Shown: positions 1 through 6,560 of the stretch, one piece after another
Layout: every line of letters starts with the position of its first letter
Numbering within the stretch: position 1 is the first letter of the stretch
Assembly: GCF_000718555.1 (NCBI RefSeq)
Contig: NZ_JOAN01000038.1
Span: 1 to 16,229 of the forward strand
Direction of reading: 5' to 3'
Length of the DNA: 16,229 nucleotides
Origin: Micromonospora chokoriensis
GTDB taxonomy: Bacteria; Actinomycetota; Actinomycetes; Mycobacteriales; Micromonosporaceae
Program-made: the position numbers and the translations under genes
Notes under the pieces: model-generated
Told to the model about the DNA's origin: nothing
Seen by the model: the letters and a program-made list of their open reading frames with translations, nothing else
Database searches by the model: none

Positions 1-421
1 CGGGAACTTCCCGGGCAGCTTCGGGTCGAACTACACGACGATCATGAGCGACACGACGAACAACCTGTTCGAGGCCGTGCAGGTCTACAAGCTGCAGGGT
101 CTGAACAAGTACCTCATGATCGTCGAGGCGATCGGCTCCACGGGCCGCTACTTCCGCTCGTTCACGGCCACCAGCCTGGGTGGTACGTGGACGCCGCAGG
201 CCGCGACCCAGAGCAACCCGTTCGCCGGCAAGGTCAACAGCGGTGCCACCTGGACCAACGACATCAGCCACGGTGAGCTGCTGCGCACCAACGCCGACCA
301 GACCATGACCGTCGACGCCTGCAACCTGCAACTGCTCTACCAGGGTCGTTCCCCCAGCTCTGACGGCGTCGACTACGGCCTCCTGCCGTACCGGCCGGGT
401 CTGCTGACCCTGCAGCGCTGA
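1..421 (+). CDS. GH62 alpha-L-arabinofuranosidase, C-terminal fragment (5' end outside window)
   Basis: The frame is open from base 2 to the TGA at 419-421 and gives about 139 residues of a longer protein that begins before the window. The sequence matches the C-terminal half of family GH62 alpha-L-arabinofuranosidases, secreted enzymes that remove arabinose side chains from arabinoxylan. Recognisable stretches are [40 protein letters not shown] and LLYQGRSP. The Glu of LFEA (codon 71-73) lies about 115 residues from the C-terminus, where I recall the catalytic acid lying in the Streptomyces enzyme; this residue assignment is from memory. The signal peptide, any carbohydrate-binding module and the other catalytic residues are not visible. 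The methionine at 44 is internal and not a start. The gene converges on the methyltransferase, with a strong hairpin between them. Confidence 0.9.
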   Translation, partial: GNFPGSFGSNYTTIMSDTTNNLFEAVQVYKLQGLNKYLMIVEAIGSTGRYFRSFTATSLGGTWTPQAATQSNPFAGKVNSGATWTNDISHGELLRTNADQTMTVDACNLQLLYQGRSPSSDGVDYGLLPYRPGLLTLQR

Positions 422-450
422 CCCGCTGCTCAAGCTTGACCCGCACGTGA

Positions 451-483
451 CGGGCGGGCTCGGCGTTACGCCGAGCCCGCCCG
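451..483. terminator. Perfect 15-bp inverted repeat, probable bidirectional terminator
   Basis: CGGGCGGGCTCGGCG at 451-465 and its exact reverse complement at 469-483 flank a TTA loop. The repeat lies between the convergent GH62 gene (stop at 421) and methyltransferase gene (stop at 514), so one hairpin can end both transcripts. No T-run follows on either strand, which is common for actinobacterial terminators. Confidence 0.85.
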
Positions 484-513
484 GCTCATGTTGGTGCCGT
501 GATCAGCCCTGAC

Positions 514-1107
514 TCATTCGACAGGCGTGCCGGTGACGCAGGTGAGCACCTGACCCTGCCCACGAGTGGTGCTCGAGGTGGTCGTGGCGAACCCGTGGGT
601 TTCGAGCAGCAGCTCGGTGGTGGTGAGGTTCGCGGTGGCGTGCGCCGCGGTGGGTCGCTCACCGAACACGTAGAGCTGGCCTCCGGGTGCCAGCAGGCGT
701 CGCACCCGAGCGACCTGCTGCGCTGCGTCGCCCAACCAGAAGAGGCTGACGTTCACTGCGAAGATCTTGGTGAAGTGGTCAGCCGGGAGGGTGGCCGACT
801 CGAACCCGGCACGCCGGATCTCGGCTCGGCCGGCGCTGATGTGGCTCAGGTTCCGTTGGGTCGCGAGCCGCACCATCGACGCGGCACGGTCGATGGCGAC
901 GATTCGGCCGGTCGTGAGTCGGGCGGCGACCAGCGAGACGGCCGCTCCCCGACCACACCCGATCTCCAACACCTGGTCGTTGGGCGCGACAGCCATCGTC
1001 TCCACCGCCCAGCGCTGCCGATGGGCGGTCGGCACCCGAGTTGCGTCGTCGGCTCTGGGGGTCGTGCCGGTGCTGGAGAGACTTGTCGAAAGAGTGGATC
1101 TCACCAC
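514..1107 (-). CDS. Class I SAM-dependent methyltransferase
   Basis: This 197-aa protein has the Rossmann-type methyltransferase fold. Motif I is VLEIGCGRG at residues 46-54. The acidic end of strand 2 follows at IVAIDRA (Asp73), which should hold the SAM ribose. A later stretch, RRLLAPGGQLYVF, fits the post-motif strand typical of methyltransferase domain 11/25 families. The methyl acceptor cannot be told from sequence. The GTG at 1107 (or the adjacent GTG at 1104) is taken as the start; an AGAAGG-like site lies about 14 nt upstream, rather far, so the start is only moderately certain. The lipoprotein gene lies 102 bp upstream on the same strand, with no obvious functional tie. Length is normal for a stand-alone small methyltransferase. 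Confidence 0.85.
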   Translation of the reverse strand: MVRSTLSTSLSSTGTTPRADDATRVPTAHRQRWAVETMAVAPNDQVLEIGCGRGAAVSLVAARLTTGRIVAIDRAASMVRLATQRNLSHISAGRAEIRRAGFESATLPADHFTKIFAVNVSLFWLGDAAQQVARVRRLLAPGGQLYVFGERPTAAHATANLTTTELLLETHGFATTTSSTTRGQGQVLTCVTGTPVE

Positions 1108-1209
1108 GTCACTCGCCGGTGCCTTCTCTGCTCACACATCTGATTCCACTATCTCAGCGGAGTCAGTGCACCGTGTCCTCGGTCACCATGCGGGCGGAGC
1201 CGGCAGGCG

Positions 1210-1875
1210 TCAGAGCCAGACCACGATCCCGGTCAGGTCGTTGAGGACTGCGGCCACGCCCGCCCGGATGGCCGCCGCGCAGCGATCCGCGGTGAACGAG
1301 TTCGGGTCGTACGTCGAGGACATACCGAGCCCTTCACCACGGAACGACGCGCCGTCCCAGTCGACTGCGGTGACGTTGTGGGTGGGCTCGGCCAACTCCG
1401 CGCCCACCACGAGGAAGTTCTCATCCAGGTGGTTCGGGGTGACCAGCGCGAGCGCGTCGATGAGGTCGTTGCCCGCGCCGACGATGAGGTCCGGGCCCAT
1501 CTCCATCGCCTTGGCGATGCTGGGAACGGGGTCGTGCGCCTTGCCGACGGCGATCGTCCTGAGGTCGACGTGCTCGTCGTCGGCCCACTCCTTGACCGCC
1601 GTCACGAGGGCCTTGGTCGGGTTGTCCTCGCCGCTGGTCAGCAGGACGACCCGGTAGTCCTTCGGCGGGTGGACGCCGGCCCAGGAGCCGGGCTGCGGCG
1701 TGATGGTCGCCTCCGGGGCGGGCTTCACGGAGGGGTCGACGAACCCCGGGCCGAGGGTGCCGATGGCGCTGGGCGCCGGATGTGGCTCGGACCAGTCATC
1801 GCTGGAGCTACTACAGGCGGTGACCAGAGCGGCGGTCGCGGCCAGCATGGCAACGGCCCGAAGCGGGGGGCGCAA
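1210..1875 (-). CDS. Lipoprotein resembling BMP-type substrate-binding proteins
   Basis: This 221-aa exported lipoprotein has a short signal peptide ending in the lipobox LVTACS, so Cys21 should be lipidated and the protein held on the outer face of the membrane. A low-complexity Ser/Pro linker follows, to about residue 60. The folded part (YRVVLLTSGEDN, GPDLIVGAGNDLIDAL, NFLVVGAEL, NVTAVDWDG) resembles the first lobe of basic membrane protein (BMP/Med) substrate-binding proteins, which bind nucleosides or similar ligands for ABC transporters. It is much shorter than the usual roughly 350 residues and no transporter genes lie nearby, so a ligand-sensing or orphan role is as likely as transport. 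The start is a TTG at 1873-1875, chosen because GGAGG lies 9 nt upstream; an internal ATG at residue 10 would shorten the signal peptide too far. It is divergent from the HupE-like gene. Confidence 0.75.
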   Translation of the reverse strand: MRPPLRAVAMLAATAALVTACSSSSDDWSEPHPAPSAIGTLGPGFVDPSVKPAPEATITPQPGSWAGVHPPKDYRVVLLTSGEDNPTKALVTAVKEWADDEHVDLRTIAVGKAHDPVPSIAKAMEMGPDLIVGAGNDLIDALALVTPNHLDENFLVVGAELAEPTHNVTAVDWDGASFRGEGLGMSSTYDPNSFTADRCAAAIRAGVAAVLNDLTGIVVWL

Positions 1876-2010
1876 GGTGATCGTCCTCCGAGTGGTGGCG
1901 GAAAGTGCGCGTACGTCTTCGTATTCCTATCTCAATTCCGGTCCCCGGCAATCGGTGGGTGGCCCTTCGGCGATTTTGTTTTCCGGCGGTTTGCCGGTGC
2001 GCGGGCTGGT

Positions 2011-2021
2011 GTTCACCCACG
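2011..2021 (+). promoter_or_regulatory. Single PHO-box-like half-site
   Basis: GTTCACCCACG at 2011-2021 contains the seven bases GTTCACC that head each 11-nt PhoP repeat in Streptomyces. It lies 35 nt before the HupE-like start codon. Neither neighbouring 11-mer matches, so on its own it is a weak candidate. It is listed because a fuller site precedes the next gene. Confidence 0.25.
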
Positions 2022-2056
2022 ACATGCAGCGTGCACTGGCCAACCGAGGGAGTCGA

Positions 2057-3274
2057 ATGTTAGGCCGCGTCCGCCGTACCGTTATCGTCGCCGCTGTCGG
2101 TTTCGCCGCAGCGGTGGTTCCGTTTCTGGGCGCCGAACCGGCGTCCGCGCACGGTTTCTCATCGACTGTGTACGCAAAAATTGAAGCGGGAGATGAGGGT
2201 CACATCCGCACCGCGGTGGAGCTCGAATATGACCTCCTCGTCGTGTCCGCCGCCGATTCGGGTCACGACGATCCGCTCTTTCAGGCGGGAACCGCCGCAT
2301 TCGAAGCGGGCGACGCCGGCGCCCAGGCCGCCGCGTTGAAGAGTCACGCGTCGACGGTCCTCACGTACGTCTCCGACCGGTTCTCGGTGAGTTCCCGGGA
2401 CGCGGCCTGCCGGCCGACGCAGGTGGGCGACGCGACGATCAGTGCGCGCGACGGCGTGCCGCACGCGAACCTGCTGCTGGACTGGACCTGCCCCGAACGG
2501 GTCGGCGAGCACGTGGTGCGCAGCGGCCTCTTCCCGGACGGCGAGGGCTACGTCAAGGGCACGAAGACGATCGTCACCTACGAGATCGACGCCCGCTCGG
2601 GCAGTGCGGCGCTCGACGCCGCCAATCCGTCCTTCTCGACCGGGCAGGCCTGGTACCAGCGTTTCGGGGAGTTCTTCCTCCTGGGCGCCGAGCACCTGCT
2701 GAGCGGGATCGACCACATCCTGTTCCTGCTGGCGCTGATCGCCGGATCGCGGCGGCTCCGGGAGATCGTGCTCGCGGCCACCAGCTTCACCCTGGCGCAC
2801 TCGGTGACGTTCATGCTCGCCGCGCTTGGCCTGGTCGAGGTGCCGGGGGCGATCGTGGAGCCGATCATCGCGTTGTCGATCGCCGTCGTCGCCGGCTGGC
2901 ATCTGTGGGGGATCTGGCGGCGTGGTGAGCACGCGACCGACCTGGAGGCGGCCGGGCACGGTCACCTCAGCCTGGACCGGGCCGGCTGGATCCGCCTCGC
3001 GGTGGTGTTCTGCTTCGGCCTCGTGCACGGCCTGGGCTTCGCGGGCGCGTTGGGTATCGACGAGGCATGGTCGTGGACCCTGCTGTGGTCGCTGCTGGTG
3101 TTCAACGTCGGCATCGAGGTCGTTCAGTTGACGATTATCGCTGTCGTCTTCCCGCTGCTGTTCCTGCTGCGCCGCCGTGCGCCGAAAGCCGGCCTCTGGG
3201 CGACCGGGGCTGTTTCTGCTGGCGTGTCCATTATGGGGCTGATCTGGTTCGTGCAGCGTATTTCTGGATCATGA
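2057..3274 (+). CDS. HupE/UreJ-family membrane protein with exported N-terminal domain
   Basis: This 405-aa protein has a signal peptide (residues 1-31, cleavage probably after ASA), an extracytoplasmic domain of about 170 residues, and a C-terminal bundle of about six or seven membrane helices. The membrane part carries the conserved pattern of the HupE/UreJ_2 family: EHLLSGIDHILF (His213, Asp219, His220), FTLAHS (His248), FGLVHGLGFAG (His324) and FNVGIEVVQL. HupE and UreJ are metal (nickel) permeases of hydrogenase and urease systems, but no such genes are nearby, so the metal here is unknown. Predicted cleavage leaves His32 as the new N-terminus (HGFSS), as in some copper-binding exported proteins; this is inference. 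GAGGG lies 6 nt before the ATG. The phosphatase gene follows on the same strand after 137 bp. Confidence 0.8.
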   Translation: MLGRVRRTVIVAAVGFAAAVVPFLGAEPASAHGFSSTVYAKIEAGDEGHIRTAVELEYDLLVVSAADSGHDDPLFQAGTAAFEAGDAGAQAAALKSHASTVLTYVSDRFSVSSRDAACRPTQVGDATISARDGVPHANLLLDWTCPERVGEHVVRSGLFPDGEGYVKGTKTIVTYEIDARSGSAALDAANPSFSTGQAWYQRFGEFFLLGAEHLLSGIDHILFLLALIAGSRRLREIVLAATSFTLAHSVTFMLAALGLVEVPGAIVEPIIALSIAVVAGWHLWGIWRRGEHATDLEAAGHGHLSLDRAGWIRLAVVFCFGLVHGLGFAGALGIDEAWSWTLLWSLLVFNVGIEVVQLTIIAVVFPLLFLLRRRAPKAGLWATGAVSAGVSIMGLIWFVQRISGS

Positions 3275-3318
3275 GTAAGGCTAAGTAGTTCGTGAAGTGC
3301 AGTCTTTCGCAAGATCAC

Positions 3319-3340
3319 GTTCATGATCGGTTCACCAGGC
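3319..3340 (+). promoter_or_regulatory. Probable PHO box (two 11-nt direct repeats) before the phosphatase gene
   Basis: GTTCATGATCG (3319-3329) is followed directly by GTTCACCAGGC (3330-3340). This is the arrangement of the actinobacterial PhoP site: tandem 11-nt units whose first seven bases follow GTTCACC. A possible -10, TGTAAT at 3351-3356, places the -35 position (about 3328-3333) inside the second repeat, the usual geometry for PhoP-activated promoters. The resulting leader would be about 50 nt, ending in the AAGGGA ribosome site. The downstream gene encodes an exported phosphatase, which fits phosphate control. Confidence 0.65.
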
Positions 3341-3411
3341 AGCGAAAGCGTGTAATTGCTTCCCCGGCGTCGGGTGAAGACACATTCATTTCTCTATTTG
3401 AAAAGGGAACA

Positions 3412-5385
3412 ATGTCGATGACATTGAACACATGGGTCTCCGCGCCCATGCGGCGGCGCCTGGTCGCCGGGGTCGCAGCCGGGTTCCTCGGAATGGGCGC
3501 GGCTCTCGGCAGTGGCCTGATGGCCTCTGCGAGTGCGGCTGAGTCCACCACGATCACAGGTGTGGTCCTCGGCGTCGGCGCCAACGAGACCCAGCGCATC
3601 GTGACCTGGTACTCGTCCGCCGACACCGCGCAGAAGATCCAGCTCGCGCCGACGGCTGAGATCGTCAACGGAGAGTTCCCGGCCAGCGCCCTCAGCTTCG
3701 ACGCTGTTGGCGCGGCGAACACCTCCACCACCGGCTTCAACCGGCACGCCACGATCAGCAACCTGCGCGAGAACACGGCGTACTCGTACCGGGTCGGCGC
3801 CGAGGGCAGCTGGTCCCCGGCGTACGCCTTCAAGACGCAGGACTTCGAGGGCGACTACAACTTCTTGTTCTTCGGTGACCCGCAGATCGGTTCCTCCGGC
3901 GACGTCGCGAAGGACCAGGCCGGTTGGGCCGAGACGCTGAAGGTCGCCACCACGGCGAACCCGGACACCGAGATGCTGGTGTCCGCCGGTGACCACGTCG
4001 AGTCCGCGAACAACGAGGACCAGTGGAACGCGTACCTCTCCCCGGAGCAGCTGCGCCAGTACCCCACCGCGGCCACCATCGGTAACCACGATGTCGGCGG
4101 CAAGTCCTGGGAGCAGCACCACTTCACCCCGAACACGGACCGCTCAGCCCAGTACTACACCGGTGACCAGGCGACCCGCTCCGGCGGCGACTACTGGTAC
4201 ATCTACAAGGACGTGCTGTTCATCGACCTGAACAGCAACAGCTACGTCAACCCCGCTGACGGCTCCGCCGGTGGCGACGCGGCGCACGTCGCCTACGTCA
4301 CCGACATCGTCAAGAAGCACGGCAACGAGGCCAAGTGGAAGGTGCTGGTTTACCACCACTCCATCTACTCGGCGGCGAGCCACGCCACCGACGCGGACAA
4401 CAAGAACCGCCGCAAGGACTTCACGACGGCGTTCTCCGACCTCGGCATCGACATGGTGCTGCAGGGTCACGACCACGTCTACACCCGCAGCTACTCGATC
4501 AAGAACGGCCAGAAGGAGAACCCGGCTGAGAAGCCGGGCGCTGCCGACGTGTTCCCCGGCCCGGGTGGCGTCATCTACGTGACGGCCAACTCGGCCTCTG
4601 GCTCGAAGTACTACGACATCAAGAAGCCGGACAACACCGGCACCGGTGTCGAGGGCCTCGGCCCGGACCCGCTGAACCCGAACAACTACTGGTTCAACTC
4701 GGTGCAGAACCAGGAGCACGTGCGCAGCTACGTCAAGGTGCAGGTCAAGGCCGACAAGCTGGTGCTCCAGAACATCCGCAGCGGCACCTGCGCGGCGCCG
4801 AACGCGGCGGTCGAGAAGGGCCTGTCCTGCACCAACACCGCCGATGGCCAGCCGGTCGGCTCCATCGTCGACAACACCACGATCCACCCGTACCACGCTG
4901 ACGGCCAGGCCATCCAGGTCAACGTGCCGAACCCGGCTCCGGGTGAGTTCGGCTGGACGATCGACGGCTACAACGGTCTCGTCAACCTGGGCACCGCTCA
5001 GGAGCGCAACGGCACCTACTTCGAGGCGACCGGCAAGATCAACCCGATCCTCGTGTCGGACAGCCGCCGCTCGCTCACCCCGTGGTCGATCTCGGCCAAC
5101 GTCGGCGACTTCCAGGACGCCGACAAGAAGTTCTCCGGCTCCTACCTGGGCTGGAACCCGTACGTGCTCGACGGTGGCGCGGGTGCCGAGGCCGGTGCTC
5201 CGGTCCTGTCGTCCCTCGACGACCAGGGCAAGGGCCTCTCGGTCTCCAGCGCCCTCGCCGCGGCCGCGCAGGGTCACGCGCGGGGCGGCGCCCGGCTCGG
5301 TGCCGACCTGGATCTGAAGATCCCGGACAGCATCGCGAAGGGTGACTACCGCACCACGCTCACGATCACCGCGCTGAGCAGCTGA
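3412..5385 (+). CDS. Secreted purple-acid-phosphatase-like metallophosphoesterase with WxL-like C-terminal domain
   Basis: This 657-aa exported protein has a signal peptide of about 43 residues (RRR, hydrophobic core, ASASAA). Next is a fibronectin-III-like domain of about 100 residues, as in purple acid phosphatases (NLRENTAYSYRVG). The calcineurin-type metallophosphatase domain shows all its metal-ligand motifs: GDPQ (Asp156), GDHVE (Asp194), GNHD (Asn225, His226), VYHHS (His315/316) and GHDHVY (His353, His355). It should hydrolyse phosphomonoesters outside the cell. The last 150 residues form a beta-rich domain with Trp515, LTPWSI (Trp558), YLGWNP (Trp581) and an ending TTLTITALSS, resembling the WxL wall-binding domain of Firmicutes although the W-x-L triplets are not exact. 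No LPXTG or membrane anchor is present. The start ATG has AAGGGA close upstream; the ATG at 3418 is an equal alternative. A PHO box precedes the gene and a DUF916-type gene follows. Confidence 0.88.
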   Translation: MSMTLNTWVSAPMRRRLVAGVAAGFLGMGAALGSGLMASASAAESTTITGVVLGVGANETQRIVTWYSSADTAQKIQLAPTAEIVNGEFPASALSFDAVGAANTSTTGFNRHATISNLRENTAYSYRVGAEGSWSPAYAFKTQDFEGDYNFLFFGDPQIGSSGDVAKDQAGWAETLKVATTANPDTEMLVSAGDHVESANNEDQWNAYLSPEQLRQYPTAATIGNHDVGGKSWEQHHFTPNTDRSAQYYTGDQATRSGGDYWYIYKDVLFIDLNSNSYVNPADGSAGGDAAHVAYVTDIVKKHGNEAKWKVLVYHHSIYSAASHATDADNKNRRKDFTTAFSDLGIDMVLQGHDHVYTRSYSIKNGQKENPAEKPGAADVFPGPGGVIYVTANSASGSKYYDIKKPDNTGTGVEGLGPDPLNPNNYWFNSVQNQEHVRSYVKVQVKADKLVLQNIRSGTCAAPNAAVEKGLSCTNTADGQPVGSIVDNTTIHPYHADGQAIQVNVPNPAPGEFGWTIDGYNGLVNLGTAQERNGTYFEATGKINPILVSDSRRSLTPWSISANVGDFQDADKKFSGSYLGWNPYVLDGGAGAEAGAPVLSSLDDQGKGLSVSSALAAAAQGHARGGARLGADLDLKIPDSIAKGDYRTTLTITALSS

Positions 5386-5401
5386 TCGAACAGTTCCATC
5401 G

Positions 5402-5435
5402 GGCGGGGTAGGCACCTTCGGGGGCCTACCCCGCC
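5402..5435 (+). terminator. 12-bp perfect hairpin between phosphatase and DUF916-type genes
   Basis: GGCGGGGTAGGC (5402-5413) pairs exactly with GCCTACCCCGCC (5424-5435). The 10-nt loop contains CCTTCGGG, a UUCG tetraloop closed by C-G pairs, which would make a very stable structure. It starts 17 nt after the phosphatase stop and ends 41 nt before the next start. No T-run follows, so it may be a terminator, a partial terminator that lowers expression of the next gene, or a 3'-end stabiliser. Confidence 0.7.
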
Positions 5436-5476
5436 ACCCATTTGCAATCCGTCCAAGATCACCTCAAGGAACCGGT

Positions 5477-6556
5477 ATGTACCCGTCCGTAACGCGCTGG
5501 AAGACCACGCCCGCCGCACTCCTCCGTACGACCGCACTGTCCCTGCTCGCCGTCGTCGCGGCCGGCGGTGTCGGCGCTGGTCCCGCCCAGGCCGCGGACG
5601 GCAACGTCGCCTGGACGGTCCGGACGGCCTCCAACGGTTACGGCGAGGCCCGGTCCAGCTTCAGCTACGACGTCAACCCCGGTGGTGCCGTCGATGACGC
5701 CATGGTCGTGGCCAACCGCGGTCCGGCGCCGCTGACCCTCGCCGTGTACGCCGCCGACGGCTTCACCACCGACGCCGGCCAGCTCGACCTGCTCACCAAG
5801 GACAAGAAGTCCGTCGCGATCGGCGCCTGGGTGAAGGCGAACGCCGGCAGCGTCGTGATCCAGCCCGGAAAGACCGCTCAGGTCCCGTTCAAGGTCAGCG
5901 TCCCGGAGAACGCCACGCCCGGGGACTACGTCGGTGGCATCCTCACCACGCTGACCCAGTCCGACCAGGCCGAGGGGATCAACGTCGACCGGCGTCTCGG
6001 TATCCGGATCAAGTTGCGGGTGGGTGGCGAGCTGAAGCCCAACCTCGCGATCGAGAACCTCCATGTGAAGTACGCCGGGCCGACCAACCCGTTCAGCAAG
6101 GGTGACGCCACCATCACCTACAAGATCCACAACGTTGGCAACGCCGCCCTCTCCGGGCAGCAGGCGGTATCGGTCTCGGGGCCGTTCGGCGTACTGCGAG
6201 TCCGGGCGAAGGACATCGCCGCGCCGCCGGAGCTGCTCCCCGGCGAGAGCTGGGACGTGACCGTGCCCGTCCACGGTGTGGCGCCCACCATCTCACTGGC
6301 CGCGACTGCGACCCTGACGCCCCTGCTCACCGACGCCTCCGGCTCCACCACGCCGCTCAAGCCGGTCAAGGTCACCGCGCACGGCTGGGCCCTGCCGTGG
6401 ATGCTGGCGCTGGTGCTCGTCGTGCTGATCGCCGCGCTCGTCGGGGCGTTGCTCTACCGACGCCGCAACAAGGCGCAGCGCAAGGCACGCGAGGACGCCC
6501 GCGTACGTGACGCTGTCGAGCAGGCGCTCCGCGGTCCGGAGCAGCAGACCTCCTGA
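5477..6556 (+). CDS. DUF916-type (WxL-interacting) membrane-anchored surface protein
   Basis: This 359-aa protein has a signal peptide (about residues 1-39, ending AQA), two beta-sandwich regions, one C-terminal membrane helix (about 306-326, MLALVLVVLIAALVGALLY) and a basic cytoplasmic tail of about 33 residues. The first region (FSYDVNPGG, DDAMVVANRG, TPGDYVGGI, RLGIRIKLRVGG) matches the DUF916 peptidoglycan-binding domain of WxL-interacting proteins. The second (YKIHNVGNAALSG, LLPGESWDVTV) resembles their host- or partner-binding domain. In Firmicutes such proteins sit beside WxL-domain proteins and form surface complexes with them. Here the preceding gene ends in a WxL-like domain, which supports a pairing. 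AAGGAA lies 5 nt before the ATG. The stop falls only 4 nt from the stop of the convergent ThDP-enzyme gene. Confidence 0.82.
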   Translation: MYPSVTRWKTTPAALLRTTALSLLAVVAAGGVGAGPAQAADGNVAWTVRTASNGYGEARSSFSYDVNPGGAVDDAMVVANRGPAPLTLAVYAADGFTTDAGQLDLLTKDKKSVAIGAWVKANAGSVVIQPGKTAQVPFKVSVPENATPGDYVGGILTTLTQSDQAEGINVDRRLGIRIKLRVGGELKPNLAIENLHVKYAGPTNPFSKGDATITYKIHNVGNAALSGQQAVSVSGPFGVLRVRAKDIAAPPELLPGESWDVTVPVHGVAPTISLAATATLTPLLTDASGSTTPLKPVKVTAHGWALPWMLALVLVVLIAALVGALLYRRRNKAQRKAREDARVRDAVEQALRGPEQQTS

Positions 6557-6560
6557 GCAC

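Noticed and set aside
1084..1110. Second TGTCGA-17-CGTC match on the plus strand
   Set aside because: It points into the antisense of the lipoprotein gene with no plus-strand gene downstream, so it is probably a chance match.
1141..1165. Imperfect inverted repeat TGATTCC/GGAGTCA between lipoprotein and methyltransferase genes
   Set aside because: Seven-base arms with a mismatch and an 11-nt loop; too weak to call a terminator.
767..1657. Plus-strand open frame spanning the methyltransferase and lipoprotein genes
   Set aside because: It crosses the boundary of two well-supported minus-strand genes and has no recognisable domain.
1700..2056. Upstream extension of the HupE-like gene
   Set aside because: The frame stays open but overlaps the divergent lipoprotein gene; the signal peptide begins at 2057 and a ribosome site precedes it.
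4144..5415. Long minus-strand open frame (423 codons) opposite the phosphatase
   Set aside because: It is the mirror of a well-supported phosphatase gene, has a low-complexity Val/Arg/Asp/Leu-rich composition and no domain; such open frames are common in high-GC DNA.
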